Below the pieces are notes generated by a model. It ran no database searches and was not told the DNA's origin. It saw only the letters and a program-made list of their open reading frames with translations. A DNA stretch of 64,000 nt, from contig JAZKBD010000009.1 in the NCBI GenBank assembly GCA_040388785.1, positions 1 through 64,000 of the forward strand. The letters run 5' to 3'. Below, one piece after another: positions 53,120 through 62,123 of this stretch. Origin of the DNA: 66-474 sp040388785 (GTDB taxonomy: Bacteria > Pseudomonadota > Gammaproteobacteria > Xanthomonadales > Rhodanobacteraceae). Every line of letters starts with the position of its first letter. Position 1 is the stretch's first letter. A program made the position numbers and the translations under genes.

Positions 53120-53394
53120 CGGCTCGCTTGGGGCAGCGGCCTGACGCCGTGAATCGCACGCCGGGCATGCGAAACCGTGACAGACAACGACCCTTCCTTT
53201 GGGAATTCGATCAGGGTGCGCAGTCTCGGCTCGCACGCCCGGGCAGTCTGCCTGACAGGTCACAGTTTGTGAATAATTGCAAAGGACCCGTGGGAGACCC
53301 TGTTGTTCCGTGTTCAGGTTGGCGTATACGCGCCACGGCGCGTCACGACGCGATCATGAACCGGGTCACACGGGTCGAGCGCGAAAACCCGGCA
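53120..53394. other. Spacer between the two beta-helix genes
   Basis: These 275 bases carry no credible gene. A short TCACA-GTT-TGTGA repeat is present near 53255-53270, with half-sites in the wrong order for a CRP site. No clear terminator or promoter was seen. Confidence 0.4.
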
Positions 53395-55002
53395 TCACTG
53401 GATCGCGCCGATGTTGCTTTTGTCCGTCGCTGCTCCGCGTGCCGGACTGGCGGGCAGCAATGCAGGATCGAATGCTTGCAGCGCTTCGTTCTGCAGCAGC
53501 GGATTCCTGCAGATGCTGTTGTCCGGGCAGACGCCGTGCTTGACGTTCCAGACGATGTTGTTCCGGTACCGGGTGACGCCACCATAAAACCCGTCGGCGT
53601 ACCACACCAGCGCTGTGAGGCCGCCTTCATTGCGCGGAATTGCGCTGCGCTGGCCAAGCAGGACATTGTCTTCGAAGACTGTCTGATTGGTCGCGTCGGG
53701 CGAATAATGGGCATCGCTGCCGCCACCGACGAACAGTGTGTCGCCATTGCCGGTGATGGTGTTGTGGCTCAGCGAGACGGTTTGATCCGGGCCATTGAAT
53801 TCCATGACGACGGCAGTGCCATCGGCGCGGCACATCGTGCCCGACACACCCGTTCTGCCGTCGCCCGCGACAGGAAAGCCTTTCCAGCTATTGCAGTAAC
53901 CATTGACGATGCTGTTGCGGAGCGTCGCCGGGCCGGAAGTCTTGATGCCGTTGCCTGCGTTTTCCCATGCCACGACATGATCGATGGTCACGCTGCCGGT
54001 GCCATTGGCGTAAAGCATGTCCAGCCCATCCTGCGTGTTGTGCTTGAACTCGGAGTGCTCGAATGCCCAGTCGCCTCCCGTCCACGCAGAACCGAAACCG
54101 TCGCCGTAGCCTCCTTCGTTTTGTCCCCAGCAACCAACGATGGCCTTCGAAGGATAAGCCTCGCCGCAGCCGTTCCACAGCACCTTGATTTCGCTGAAGA
54201 TGAGCTTCCCGGCATTCGAGCTGCGGTGATCGTTGCCGCCCAGATCGCCCGACCAGCCCCCCCAACCATTGGCACGAAGGGTCACGTCCGTGACCACAGT
54301 GGCCCCCGCGAGCCGGCCCGCCTGGATGCCGTAGTCGGCGAACCCGTGCACATCGAGATGTGCGAGCGTCAGGTTGGTCACGTCTGCCGCATAAATTCCT
54401 GTGGCCGCCCATTCGCCGTACGGGTATTTGTCTCGATCGCAGGCCGTGACGCCGCCCGTGTTGCTGGTCGGCTTGTAAAACTCGACACACGCGGAATGAT
54501 CGGTCAGGTCCAGGCACTTGATGGCGACATCGTGCACGTGTTCGAGATCGAAGATGCTGGACACACGCCGCGTGCCCCACAGCTCAGGCGGTCTCGCGCA
54601 GTCGCCGGTAATCGTGGTCGGATGCGCGGCATCGATCCCTGATGGAACCGACGCGATCGCGCAGCCCCAAGTCGCCGGTTGGTAGCACATCGCGTTGTCG
54701 GCATTCGGCGCACCGTATCCGATCATGTAGCTGCCGGCGCTGATGACCAGCGTGTCACTAGGCCTCATCACGGCCGTCGGCGTGAAATTGCTCGCGCGTT
54801 GTCCCGGCTGCAGCGCCCAGAAGGGATGATTGAACGCGCAAGCGCGGTGCGCACCGTGCCCCGGGTACGCAGCATCACGCGCGCCCGTGCATTGCGCAGC
54901 GGTGCCACCGTCGCTGCGCACATACCATGTCGCGGCCGTCGCGCCGGACGTCCAGCACAACGGAAATGCGACCAGCAACAGGCAACATAAGCTGTTTCTC
55001 AC
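53395..55002 (-). CDS. Secreted parallel beta-helix protein (copy 2)
   Basis: The 535-aa protein begins at a GTG with AGGAG seven bases upstream ('MRNSLCCLLLVAFPLCWTSG', a signal peptide) and then follows copy 1 closely ('AFNHPFWALQPGQRASNFTP', 'GWGGWSGDLGGNDHRSS', 'GTMCRADGTAVVMEFNG'). It lacks the C-terminal extension and stops at 'TDKSNIGAIQ'. The pair arose by tandem duplication. Position in the - EPS arm suggests that the helix binds, cleaves or epimerises the exported polymer; this is inference. Confidence 0.8.
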   Translation of the reverse strand: MRNSLCCLLLVAFPLCWTSGATAATWYVRSDGGTAAQCTGARDAAYPGHGAHRACAFNHPFWALQPGQRASNFTPTAVMRPSDTLVISAGSYMIGYGAPNADNAMCYQPATWGCAIASVPSGIDAAHPTTITGDCARPPELWGTRRVSSIFDLEHVHDVAIKCLDLTDHSACVEFYKPTSNTGGVTACDRDKYPYGEWAATGIYAADVTNLTLAHLDVHGFADYGIQAGRLAGATVVTDVTLRANGWGGWSGDLGGNDHRSSNAGKLIFSEIKVLWNGCGEAYPSKAIVGCWGQNEGGYGDGFGSAWTGGDWAFEHSEFKHNTQDGLDMLYANGTGSVTIDHVVAWENAGNGIKTSGPATLRNSIVNGYCNSWKGFPVAGDGRTGVSGTMCRADGTAVVMEFNGPDQTVSLSHNTITGNGDTLFVGGGSDAHYSPDATNQTVFEDNVLLGQRSAIPRNEGGLTALVWYADGFYGGVTRYRNNIVWNVKHGVCPDNSICRNPLLQNEALQAFDPALLPASPARGAATDKSNIGAIQ

Positions 55003-55049
55003 GCGCTCGCTCCTCGCCCGGGCCTGCGAAATTCTTCTTGGTGCCCCGT

Positions 55050-56048
55050 TCAAGCCATCGGCAAGCGTTCTTCCCATGCCAGGGCGGTGCGCGCGATGAA
55101 ATCCAGATCGTCGTGCCTGGGTTGCCAGCCCAGCGTGTCGCGAATCCTGTCCGACATCGCGATCAGCGACGGCGGATCGCCCGCCCGCCGTGGTTCTTCC
55201 GCGAATGGCACCGGCGCACCGTGTGCGCGCCCGACTGCCTCCAGCACTTGGCGCACCGAATAACCGTGGCCATACCCGCAGTTCAGCGTGGTCGACAAAC
55301 CACCCCTGCGCAAATACTTCAAGGCGTCGAGATGCGCGCGCGCCAGATCGGAGACATGGATGTAATCGCGCACTCCGGTTCCGTCGGGCGTGTCGTAATC
55401 GGTGCCGAAGATCGAAAGTTTCGGGCGCTTGCCGAGCGCCGCTTCGCAGGCGACCTTCACCAACAGCGTCGCACTTTTTGTCGATTGGCCGACGCGTCCT
55501 TCCGGATCGCAACCCGCGACGTTGAAGTAGCGCAGCGCGACATAGCGCGGGCCGCCTGCAGCGGCGAGGTCGCGCAGCATCCATTCGCTCATCAGCTTGG
55601 AACTGCCGTACGGATTGATCGGCGCGGTCGGCGTGTCCTCGGCGGCCTTGCCGCCTTCGGGAATGCCATAAACCGCGGCGGTGGAAGAGAACACGATCTG
55701 GCTGATGCCTGCATCGCGGCAGCATTCCAGCAAATTGCGGGTGGCACAAGTGTTGTTGCCGTAGTAGCGCAGCGGATCAGCCACCGATTCCGGAACGATG
55801 GTGCGCGCGGCGAAATGCATCACGGTGTCGACGGCATGCTCGCGCAATACTTTCGGCACGAGCTCGCGATCGCCGACGTCGCCGATAACGAGTTCCGCGC
55901 CGACCACTGCTTCGCGAAAACCGGTGCTCAGGTTATCGAGCACCACCACGCGCTCGCCGGCTTCCACCAGTTGCAGCACCACGTGGCTGCCGATGTACCC
56001 TGCGCCCCCGGTGACGAGGACGGTTTCCTGGTTAGCGGATGTCTCCAT
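55050..56048 (-). CDS. galE: UDP-glucose 4-epimerase
   Basis: The 332-aa SDR enzyme has 'VTGGAGYIGSHVVLQL' (NAD site), 'FSSTAAVYG' and 'PINPYGSSKLMSE' (catalytic Tyr and Lys), 'RYFNVAGCDPEGR' and 'DGTGVRDYIHVSDLA', all standard for GalE. It interconverts UDP-glucose and UDP-galactose and would supply galactose for the polysaccharide. It lies 47 bases upstream of the second beta-helix gene on the same strand. Confidence 0.92.
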   Translation of the reverse strand: METSANQETVLVTGGAGYIGSHVVLQLVEAGERVVVLDNLSTGFREAVVGAELVIGDVGDRELVPKVLREHAVDTVMHFAARTIVPESVADPLRYYGNNTCATRNLLECCRDAGISQIVFSSTAAVYGIPEGGKAAEDTPTAPINPYGSSKLMSEWMLRDLAAAGGPRYVALRYFNVAGCDPEGRVGQSTKSATLLVKVACEAALGKRPKLSIFGTDYDTPDGTGVRDYIHVSDLARAHLDALKYLRRGGLSTTLNCGYGHGYSVRQVLEAVGRAHGAPVPFAEEPRRAGDPPSLIAMSDRIRDTLGWQPRHDDLDFIARTALAWEERLPMA

Positions 56049-56093
56049 TGTCGGTTCCTGCCTGTTTGATCGTGCCGCGCGCCGATTGGATAT

Positions 56094-56960
56094 TCAAAGG
56101 TAATCGTACTTTTTCAAGTCTGCTTCCAGCACCGCGAGCAGAACTCTCTGTTGCGCCGGAGTCAGGTCATCCTGCCACTTGTAATTGGCGCTCTCTACTC
56201 GGTAACCGGACAGCGCGCGCTCGAAACGCCCGTCCCATTCCAACCCGCAGAACGCAGCCACATCACGGAACACATCGACAGGCCGCGCCGCGAAGTCTTC
56301 GTAGCGCACCTCCATCAGATTCGCCGCGGGAATGGATTGCTTCGCGGCTTCCATCGCACGCATCAGAATCTTCCACTGGATACCCGCGAGCGCGACGAAG
56401 GAGCGATCATTGGCGTCCCACTCCCGCTGCAGCTCATCATCCAGCAGCCCCCAGCGCCACTGTGCGGGACCTCGCCAGCCGAGCCAGAAATCCACTTGCA
56501 GCAGCGAGTTCGCAAACGCGCGCCCGTCGCGATAGACATGCACGAAACGTGCATCCGGGAAGATTTCGTGCAGAAATCCCAGGCGCGGCCAGCCAGTGAT
56601 CTTGGCCAGCAGCCGCGGTCGTCGCCGGATCACCAATCCGGCAGCCGCCCGCCGCAACGCAGCGACAGCGCGCGGCGTGGCATCATCGGCGCGCAGGTCA
56701 CGGCATGGCCGCGAGAACCCCTGGAAATGGTGATCCCAGAACCCGTAGCATTCCGCCGATTCGTAGCGCCGTTTCAGGAAAGTACCCAGCAGCGGAAGAT
56801 CGATGCCGCGCATCAATGCGCGGTGACGTACCGGATTTTCCCGATCGCGGTCGCACAAGCTCGACATCCACGCGACGTGCGGGTGTTCCGTAAAGACCTG
56901 ATGAAAGATGCTGGAACCACTGCGCCCGGCACCGATGACGAAGATGGGTTTCTCGACCAT
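56094..56960 (-). CDS. PAPS-dependent sulfotransferase-like protein
   Basis: The 288-aa protein starts 'MVEKPIFVIGAGRSGSSIFH', the 5'-phosphosulfate-binding loop, and carries the 3'-phosphate motif in 'FVHVYRDGRAFANSLLQV'. A C-terminal 'LMEVRYEDFAARPVDVF' block is also typical of bacterial sulfotransferases acting on glycans or lipids. No transmembrane helix is present, so it acts in the cytoplasm, probably on a lipid-linked precursor. The gene sits inside the - arm, 45 bases before galE. Confidence 0.83.
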   Translation of the reverse strand: MVEKPIFVIGAGRSGSSIFHQVFTEHPHVAWMSSLCDRDRENPVRHRALMRGIDLPLLGTFLKRRYESAECYGFWDHHFQGFSRPCRDLRADDATPRAVAALRRAAAGLVIRRRPRLLAKITGWPRLGFLHEIFPDARFVHVYRDGRAFANSLLQVDFWLGWRGPAQWRWGLLDDELQREWDANDRSFVALAGIQWKILMRAMEAAKQSIPAANLMEVRYEDFAARPVDVFRDVAAFCGLEWDGRFERALSGYRVESANYKWQDDLTPAQQRVLLAVLEADLKKYDYL

Positions 56961-57051
56961 GCGTGTGTTCGTCGCGGAACCGTGAGGGCGCAAGACTATC
57001 GTGTTTCGCGCGGCCGTTGCGTCGGTCGATGGGCGAGTGGACACGCTCGCG

Positions 57052-58839
57052 TCATGCCCCAGCGACACGCCGCAGCGGACGGCGCTGCACGTCGATGATT
57101 TCCAGGTCACCCACTGTTGCGTAGGTGTGGCAGCCGGTCACCCCGTCGCCCCACGGCGCCAGGCGGCTCAAGACGCGCTCCGCGTAGTGTTTTCCGTCGA
57201 GCTCCAGCACCTCGTTGAAAACCAGCGAGTGACCGTAGCCGCGTGCGCTGTCTTGGCTCGGCCGGATCAGCCGTCCATTTCGTTCGAACAGGCGCCCTCC
57301 GGGGCGCGCGCTTCGCACGTCGGAAACGATGGGGTTGGCGGGATGAGGGTGGAACGGTCCGTACGGTGTATCCGCGTGAAACAGAAACAATTCATCGAGT
57401 GAGCCGCCACCAGATTCGTCGATATTGACGAACAAATACCATCGTCCTGCGTGCTGGTGCATCGTCGCATCGACAGCCCGGCGGCCACTCAGCAAGTCGC
57501 GAACAAATTCCCACTCGTCCGGAAATGCGCGAGCGCGGAACAGACTTATACGGTCGGCCTCCCCGGTCTCGGGGATCATGTAGACCTGCCCTTCCCACCC
57601 GAACACGCACGGATAGGACAGGTGAACCGGCAGATCCAGCACCAAATCCGCCACCCCAGCGGGTCCGTGCTGACCCCAGCGAAGCACGGAAATGCCGGCT
57701 TTGCCACGGCTGTAGTCGTAATCCTCCACGAACAGCCAGTCCTCTCTCTCGTGATGGAACAGAAAGGGATCCGCATAAAAATGGCCGCGCGGACAAGAGA
57801 TTTCCCTCATGCCGGCAGGGTCGGGGTTTGCAGGATCGACAAGGTGGCCGCGCCGCCACGCTACAGACCACCGCGGCACTCGTCTGCGACCATCGATCAG
57901 CGCGCGCGTTTTGCGAGCCGTCGTATGACCAAGAAAACGCAGCATCTGCAGGTTGCCCGGCTTCCTGTAGATGGATTTCGCGTACGTTGCCGACGCCGAA
58001 AGTTCCGGTAAGGGTGGTTTATCAAGGGCAATTCCGCGCAAACAGCGCATCACGAAATCGGATGCTTTTCGATAGGTCGCGTCGCGGTTCAATTCCAGCG
58101 AATGAGGGTGGGTCGCGCCATACGATCGGAAGAGCACGCCTCCCCCGTCCAGCTTGTCGGTGAGACGCTGCAATACGACCCCGGATACCGGGTTGCCTTC
58201 ATACATCTCCCAAAACAACGGCGGACCCCCGCGGTACGCATCGCTGTCGCCGTGATGGTAGGACCAGACACCCTCGCGGGCCGCATTCAGGATTTCGCCT
58301 CGGATTATGTTGAACCCGAATCTCAACAGGACGTCCAGCCGCGCTTCTGCAATTCTCTTGATGTCTCGCGCGCGGAACCGGTGCACAGCCCCGGATCTTC
58401 TGGGCTGCGCTCTCATCACGGGCACTCCGCTCAGCCGACCAGCGAGATCCTGTGTTCGAAAAGGCGAGTCTGCAGCGCGTCGGCGCCTGACATCGCGCCG
58501 CACGTAAATGTCGTACAGCAGATAGTGCACCCGTTTGCGAAGCCGCGTGAAGAAAGGAGGCCGCACCGATTGTTCGGCATTGAGGACCACGAGTTCGACG
58601 CCCGCGAAGCCGCTGTTCTGAATCTCGGCAACGATATGTGCAACCCATGCGGGAACGGTGAGGGAATCGAGCAACAGGCCGATGCGCAACTTTTGGCCGT
58701 CCGGCGACGGTACGACATACAGCGCACTCGGACCTGCGACCAGCCCGGTACCGGCTCGAAACGATTCGTTCACTTGGCCCGTCCCCGTTCCGCGGCATCC
58801 GGTTCCGTCAATGATCCCCGCTGGACGCCATTCGATCAC
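57052..58839 (-). CDS. Formyltransferase fused to a beta-propeller (GIPC-like) domain
   Basis: The 595-aa protein has an N-terminal domain of the methionyl-tRNA/sugar formyltransferase fold. The catalytic Asn (in 'RFGFNIIRGEILN'), His ('WSYHHGDSDAYRGGPPLFW') and Asp ('LDGGGVLF') are present. The C-terminal half, from about residue 330, is a five-bladed-propeller-like region ('GHFYADPFLFHHEREDWLF', 'YPCVFGWEGQVYMIPE', 'ATMHQHAGRWYLFVNID') resembling glucosamine-inositolphosphorylceramide-transferase-type domains. N-formylation of an amino sugar by 10-formyl-tetrahydrofolate is the likely reaction. The start is uncertain: the ATG at 58839 overlaps the previous gene by 32 bases, and no SD is obvious. 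Confidence 0.8.
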   Translation of the reverse strand: MIEWRPAGIIDGTGCRGTGTGQVNESFRAGTGLVAGPSALYVVPSPDGQKLRIGLLLDSLTVPAWVAHIVAEIQNSGFAGVELVVLNAEQSVRPPFFTRLRKRVHYLLYDIYVRRDVRRRRAADSPFRTQDLAGRLSGVPVMRAQPRRSGAVHRFRARDIKRIAEARLDVLLRFGFNIIRGEILNAAREGVWSYHHGDSDAYRGGPPLFWEMYEGNPVSGVVLQRLTDKLDGGGVLFRSYGATHPHSLELNRDATYRKASDFVMRCLRGIALDKPPLPELSASATYAKSIYRKPGNLQMLRFLGHTTARKTRALIDGRRRVPRWSVAWRRGHLVDPANPDPAGMREISCPRGHFYADPFLFHHEREDWLFVEDYDYSRGKAGISVLRWGQHGPAGVADLVLDLPVHLSYPCVFGWEGQVYMIPETGEADRISLFRARAFPDEWEFVRDLLSGRRAVDATMHQHAGRWYLFVNIDESGGGSLDELFLFHADTPYGPFHPHPANPIVSDVRSARPGGRLFERNGRLIRPSQDSARGYGHSLVFNEVLELDGKHYAERVLSRLAPWGDGVTGCHTYATVGDLEIIDVQRRPLRRVAGA

Positions 58840-60034
58840 GCTGCATGGCTCCGGTAGATGTTTTTACTACCTCTGCATTGATTCGCTGCAATGCTGCAGC
58901 GCGCGAATCCCAGTCGAACTCCCCTCGTACCCTTTGCAAGCCCTGTTCTCCCATACGCTTGCGCAATTCGTCGTCACCGAGCAATTTGCGCAATGCCTCA
59001 ACGAGCTCACCTTCATTGCCTGGATCGACGAGGAAGCCTGTTTCGCCGTCGACAACCGCTTCGATCGTGCCCCCCGAGCGGCCGCCAATGACCGGTTTGC
59101 CCGCTGCGTTCGCTTCGAGGAAGACCATGCCGAAACCCTCGACATTCCCGTCGAGATCGATATTGGGCATCGCCACGATGTCGGCCATGTTGTAATAGTG
59201 GTTGAGGTCTTGCGTGGCAACGAAGCCGGCGAATATGACTTTGTCCTGCAATTGCAGGTCGATCGTCAGCTTGCGTAATTCAGCTTCCCGCTCACCTTTG
59301 CCCACGATGACATATTTGAATGGTGGCACGCAATCTCTCAATGCGGCCAATGCGCGCAGGACTCGATCGTGCCCCTTGCGCGGATCCAGACGCGCAATGG
59401 TCATGACCACGCGTTCATCCCCTATCCCGTATCTGCTGCGAAGCGCGCGATCCTGCGGCTCCGGAAAAAATACGGCCGCATCGAGGCCCGGCGTTATCTT
59501 GTGGATGCGTTTTGCGTCGATGCCGATCCGCTCGAGATGTGCCACGGTGAAATCGCTGTTTGCCACAACCGCATCGGCGCTCGAATAGACAAGATTGCGC
59601 AAGCGCGGTTGGAAATGGCGGCGATCGGTTTGGGTGATGTTCTCACCATGGCAGTACACGACCAGCGGCACCCGCAGCGTTTTCTTCAACAACACGCTGA
59701 CCAGGCCAATCGGAAACAGATCTCCGCAATGTAAAACGTCGGGCCGACGGAACACGACCCGGGCCAGGGCGAACCATGCCGGACCCAGCATTTTCGGGAT
59801 CTGCGACCAGCTGTGGTCGGACGCTGGCTCGAATTTCCTCAGGATACGAAATCGCGGGGTTTGCTCGGCCGTGTCGAACGCTTCCCATCCAGGCACCTTC
59901 GCGGTGACGATCGTGACCTCGTCGCCGGCAGCCGCCAGCCGCTTGAACAGATTGAAATACATCACACGCGATCCTCCCGCATGCGGAAGGAAAGTGTTCG
60001 ACAGCAGCAGCAAGCGCTGGAATCCGTCTTTCAT
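58808..60034 (-). CDS. GT4-family glycosyltransferase
   Basis: The 408-aa GT-B enzyme begins 'LLLLSNTFLPHAGGSRVMYF' and has 'VMTIARLDPRKGHDRVLRAL' and 'GNVEGFGMVFLEANAAGKPV', the mannosyl/glucosyl-transferase type of GT4. It would add one sugar of the repeat unit. It overlaps the formyltransferase gene downstream and follows the GT2 gene by 78 bases. Confidence 0.88.
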   Translation of the reverse strand: MKDGFQRLLLLSNTFLPHAGGSRVMYFNLFKRLAAAGDEVTIVTAKVPGWEAFDTAEQTPRFRILRKFEPASDHSWSQIPKMLGPAWFALARVVFRRPDVLHCGDLFPIGLVSVLLKKTLRVPLVVYCHGENITQTDRRHFQPRLRNLVYSSADAVVANSDFTVAHLERIGIDAKRIHKITPGLDAAVFFPEPQDRALRSRYGIGDERVVMTIARLDPRKGHDRVLRALAALRDCVPPFKYVIVGKGEREAELRKLTIDLQLQDKVIFAGFVATQDLNHYYNMADIVAMPNIDLDGNVEGFGMVFLEANAAGKPVIGGRSGGTIEAVVDGETGFLVDPGNEGELVEALRKLLGDDELRKRMGEQGLQRVRGEFDWDSRAAALQRINAEVVKTSTGAMQRDRMASSGDH

Positions 60035-60112
60035 CGGCGCTTCCGGATATCCCCTGGCCGCCCGAAATGCAAGATCCGGACGGCTGCGAATCGTTTTGCA
60101 CGTCCCATGCCG

Positions 60113-61066
60113 TTACACCTGCGCATTGCCGGGGCGCGGGATCAGGAGCCTTCCACTGCTCCGCAGCGCGCGCAGGCTTGGCCAATGCCCCAATGACCGG
60201 GCCAACTCCATGCACGCGTCGATCGGCTGACGCTTGTCGAGCAGGCAATCGGCGATCTCCCAGTGTACGTCGGCAAGGCGCTTGCGGATTGCAGCGCGAT
60301 GTTTCCGGGCGAAGTCCGGATGCTCCAGCAAGTATCGCGAAAGGATCGAAAGGCAAAGCCGCGTATGGTACTCACGATCGCGGGTCACCTTGTCGCAATT
60401 GCTCAAGCTCGTTGCGCGGACGGTACGTGCCCACAATTTTTCGGACGTGAAATCAGCCTCGTACCGGCTTGCCAGTCGCAGGAAAAATTCATAATCCTCG
60501 CCGACCACCAGGTTTTCGTCGAACTCGCCGATGTCGTCGATGCAACTCCTCTTCAAACAGGCCGCTTGCACGAACACGAAATTGTCGCGGAACAACGCCA
60601 ACTCGATGTGGCCCCTCCGATACCTGTCCGCGCGCCTCGGTTCGAGCGACGGCAAGGGGCCCGCCTCGTCGACGTACGCGTGATCGCAGTAGACAAACCC
60701 GACATCATCGACCAGCAGCGGAAGCTGCCGCTCCAGCTTGGCTGGATACCACCAGTCGTCGGCGTCAAGAAAGGCGATGATGTCACCCCGCGCGAGGCGC
60801 AGGCCATGGTTGCGCGCGGCTGCCACGCCGGCATTGGTTTGCCTGACGTAACGCAGCGTCAGACTGCTCTTTTCCGCGAAGGCAGCGACGCGATCGCTGG
60901 TATCGTCCGTCGAACCGTCATCGATGACAATAACCTCTACGCCGACCGATCCGATGGTTTGCGCGGCGACGGACTCCATGGCCGTGACGATGTGGCTCGC
61001 ACAGTTGTAGGTCGGGATGAGGACGCTGACGGTTTTCAACAGTTTGTCCTTCTGCCCGCCTGCCAA
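60113..61066 (-). CDS. GT2-family glycosyltransferase
   Basis: The 317-aa enzyme has a GT-A domain with 'VSVLIPTYNCASHIVTAMES', 'VIVIDDGSTDDTSDR', and 'IIAFLDADDWWYPAKLE' (DxD). There are no transmembrane segments. It is the first gene of the - arm, transcribed away from the methyltransferase across a 130-base region with an inverted repeat. Confidence 0.88.
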   Translation of the reverse strand: MAGGQKDKLLKTVSVLIPTYNCASHIVTAMESVAAQTIGSVGVEVIVIDDGSTDDTSDRVAAFAEKSSLTLRYVRQTNAGVAAARNHGLRLARGDIIAFLDADDWWYPAKLERQLPLLVDDVGFVYCDHAYVDEAGPLPSLEPRRADRYRRGHIELALFRDNFVFVQAACLKRSCIDDIGEFDENLVVGEDYEFFLRLASRYEADFTSEKLWARTVRATSLSNCDKVTRDREYHTRLCLSILSRYLLEHPDFARKHRAAIRKRLADVHWEIADCLLDKRQPIDACMELARSLGHWPSLRALRSSGRLLIPRPGNAQV

Positions 61067-61109
61067 GGCCGGTCAGGATAGCTTTTCACGTATTCGGCGT
61101 ATTTTTAAG

Positions 61110-61136
61110 GCCAGCGAATCGCGCCACTTCGCTGGC
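61110..61136. promoter_or_regulatory. 9-bp inverted repeat in a divergent promoter region
   Basis: GCCAGCGAA (61110-61118) and TTCGCTGGC (61128-61136) are perfect inverted repeats separated by nine bases, placed midway between two divergent genes. As neither gene ends here, a terminator is unlikely; a dimeric-regulator operator acting on both arms is possible. Confidence 0.45.
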
Positions 61137-61196
61137 TTCGTCTGACTTGCACAAAAACGTGATCTGGCGCACACTTTTTACCAGAGGCCAATACCC

Positions 61197-62087
61197 ATGC
61201 AAAGGGGTTCCGAACGCCGTCGACGGCTTGGAAGATTTCCGCGGATAACCGTGGGAAGCGGGGTCGCGCATGCGCCATCACCGGAAGTCGGCGCAAATGC
61301 CGCCTTCCAGCATGACAGCAACGCAAAGATTTACCGTCTCGGACGCACCGCCAGGCATTACCAGGGCGACACCCTGTTGACACGCGCGGAAGCCTTGATC
61401 CTGCTCAAGCACCAGCCCGCTTTCGCCGGGAAGGACGTGCTGGACATCGGGGTGGGTACCGGACGGACGACGGCCTATCTAGGGCCGCTGGCGCGCCGCT
61501 ATCAGGCCATCGACTATTCCGCGGCGATGGTGGACCGGTTCAAGCAGAATTTCACGGACGTGCCCATCGCATTGGCAGACATGGCAGATCTTCGGGTTTT
61601 CGCCGACGCCAGCTTCGATTTCGTATTGGCCACCAACAATGTCCTCAGCGCCGTAGGCCACGAAGCCCGCCTGCGCACCCTGCAGGAAATCCGTCGCGTA
61701 CTGCGGCCATCCGGCATGCTCGTGTTCTCGAGTCACAATCGTAACGACGTGCACGGCCTGGGGCGCCATTTTCGACCGGAGTTCGCCCGCAATCCATTGA
61801 CGCAGCTGGCATTGGCGGCGCGCTGGTGTGTTGCGTCGTTCAATCATGCACGGCTGGCGCACCGCCAGTTGTTCACCGACGAATACGCCATCGTCAACGA
61901 CGAGGCCCATGGGGGAACCTTGTTGCACTACTACATCTCGCCGGATCGACAGCGCAGACAACTCGCGTCATGCGGATTCGAATTGCTGGAAATGTATGAC
62001 CGCCGGGGCAGACCGATGAGCCCGGGAGACGATGCGGCACGCAGCCAGTGGGTGTTCTATGTCGCCAAGCGCATTCAGGTATCCTGA
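61197..62087 (+). CDS. Class I SAM-dependent methyltransferase
   Basis: The 296-aa protein has 'VLDIGVGTGRTTAYLG' near residue 81 (SAM-binding), 'AIDYSAAMVDRF', and 'DFVLATNNVLSAVGHEARLR', followed by 'EIRRVLRPSGMLVFSSHNRN'. The closest groups are small-molecule or sugar methyltransferases; the substrate is not evident. The N-terminal 30 residues are basic and may be untranslated if a later start is used. The gene is 36 bases upstream of the acyl-CoA dehydrogenase gene, so the two may be co-transcribed. Confidence 0.82.
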   Translation: MQRGSERRRRLGRFPRITVGSGVAHAPSPEVGANAAFQHDSNAKIYRLGRTARHYQGDTLLTRAEALILLKHQPAFAGKDVLDIGVGTGRTTAYLGPLARRYQAIDYSAAMVDRFKQNFTDVPIALADMADLRVFADASFDFVLATNNVLSAVGHEARLRTLQEIRRVLRPSGMLVFSSHNRNDVHGLGRHFRPEFARNPLTQLALAARWCVASFNHARLAHRQLFTDEYAIVNDEAHGGTLLHYYISPDRQRRQLASCGFELLEMYDRRGRPMSPGDDAARSQWVFYVAKRIQVS

Positions 62088-62123
62088 CTTGGCCGATTTC
62101 GGGGATGAGGAACGAGGAAAGGC

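Noticed and set aside
53250..53275. TCACA-GTT-TGTGA repeat as a CRP/Clp site
   Set aside because: The half-sites are in the opposite order from TGTGA-N6-TCACA and the spacing is three bases.
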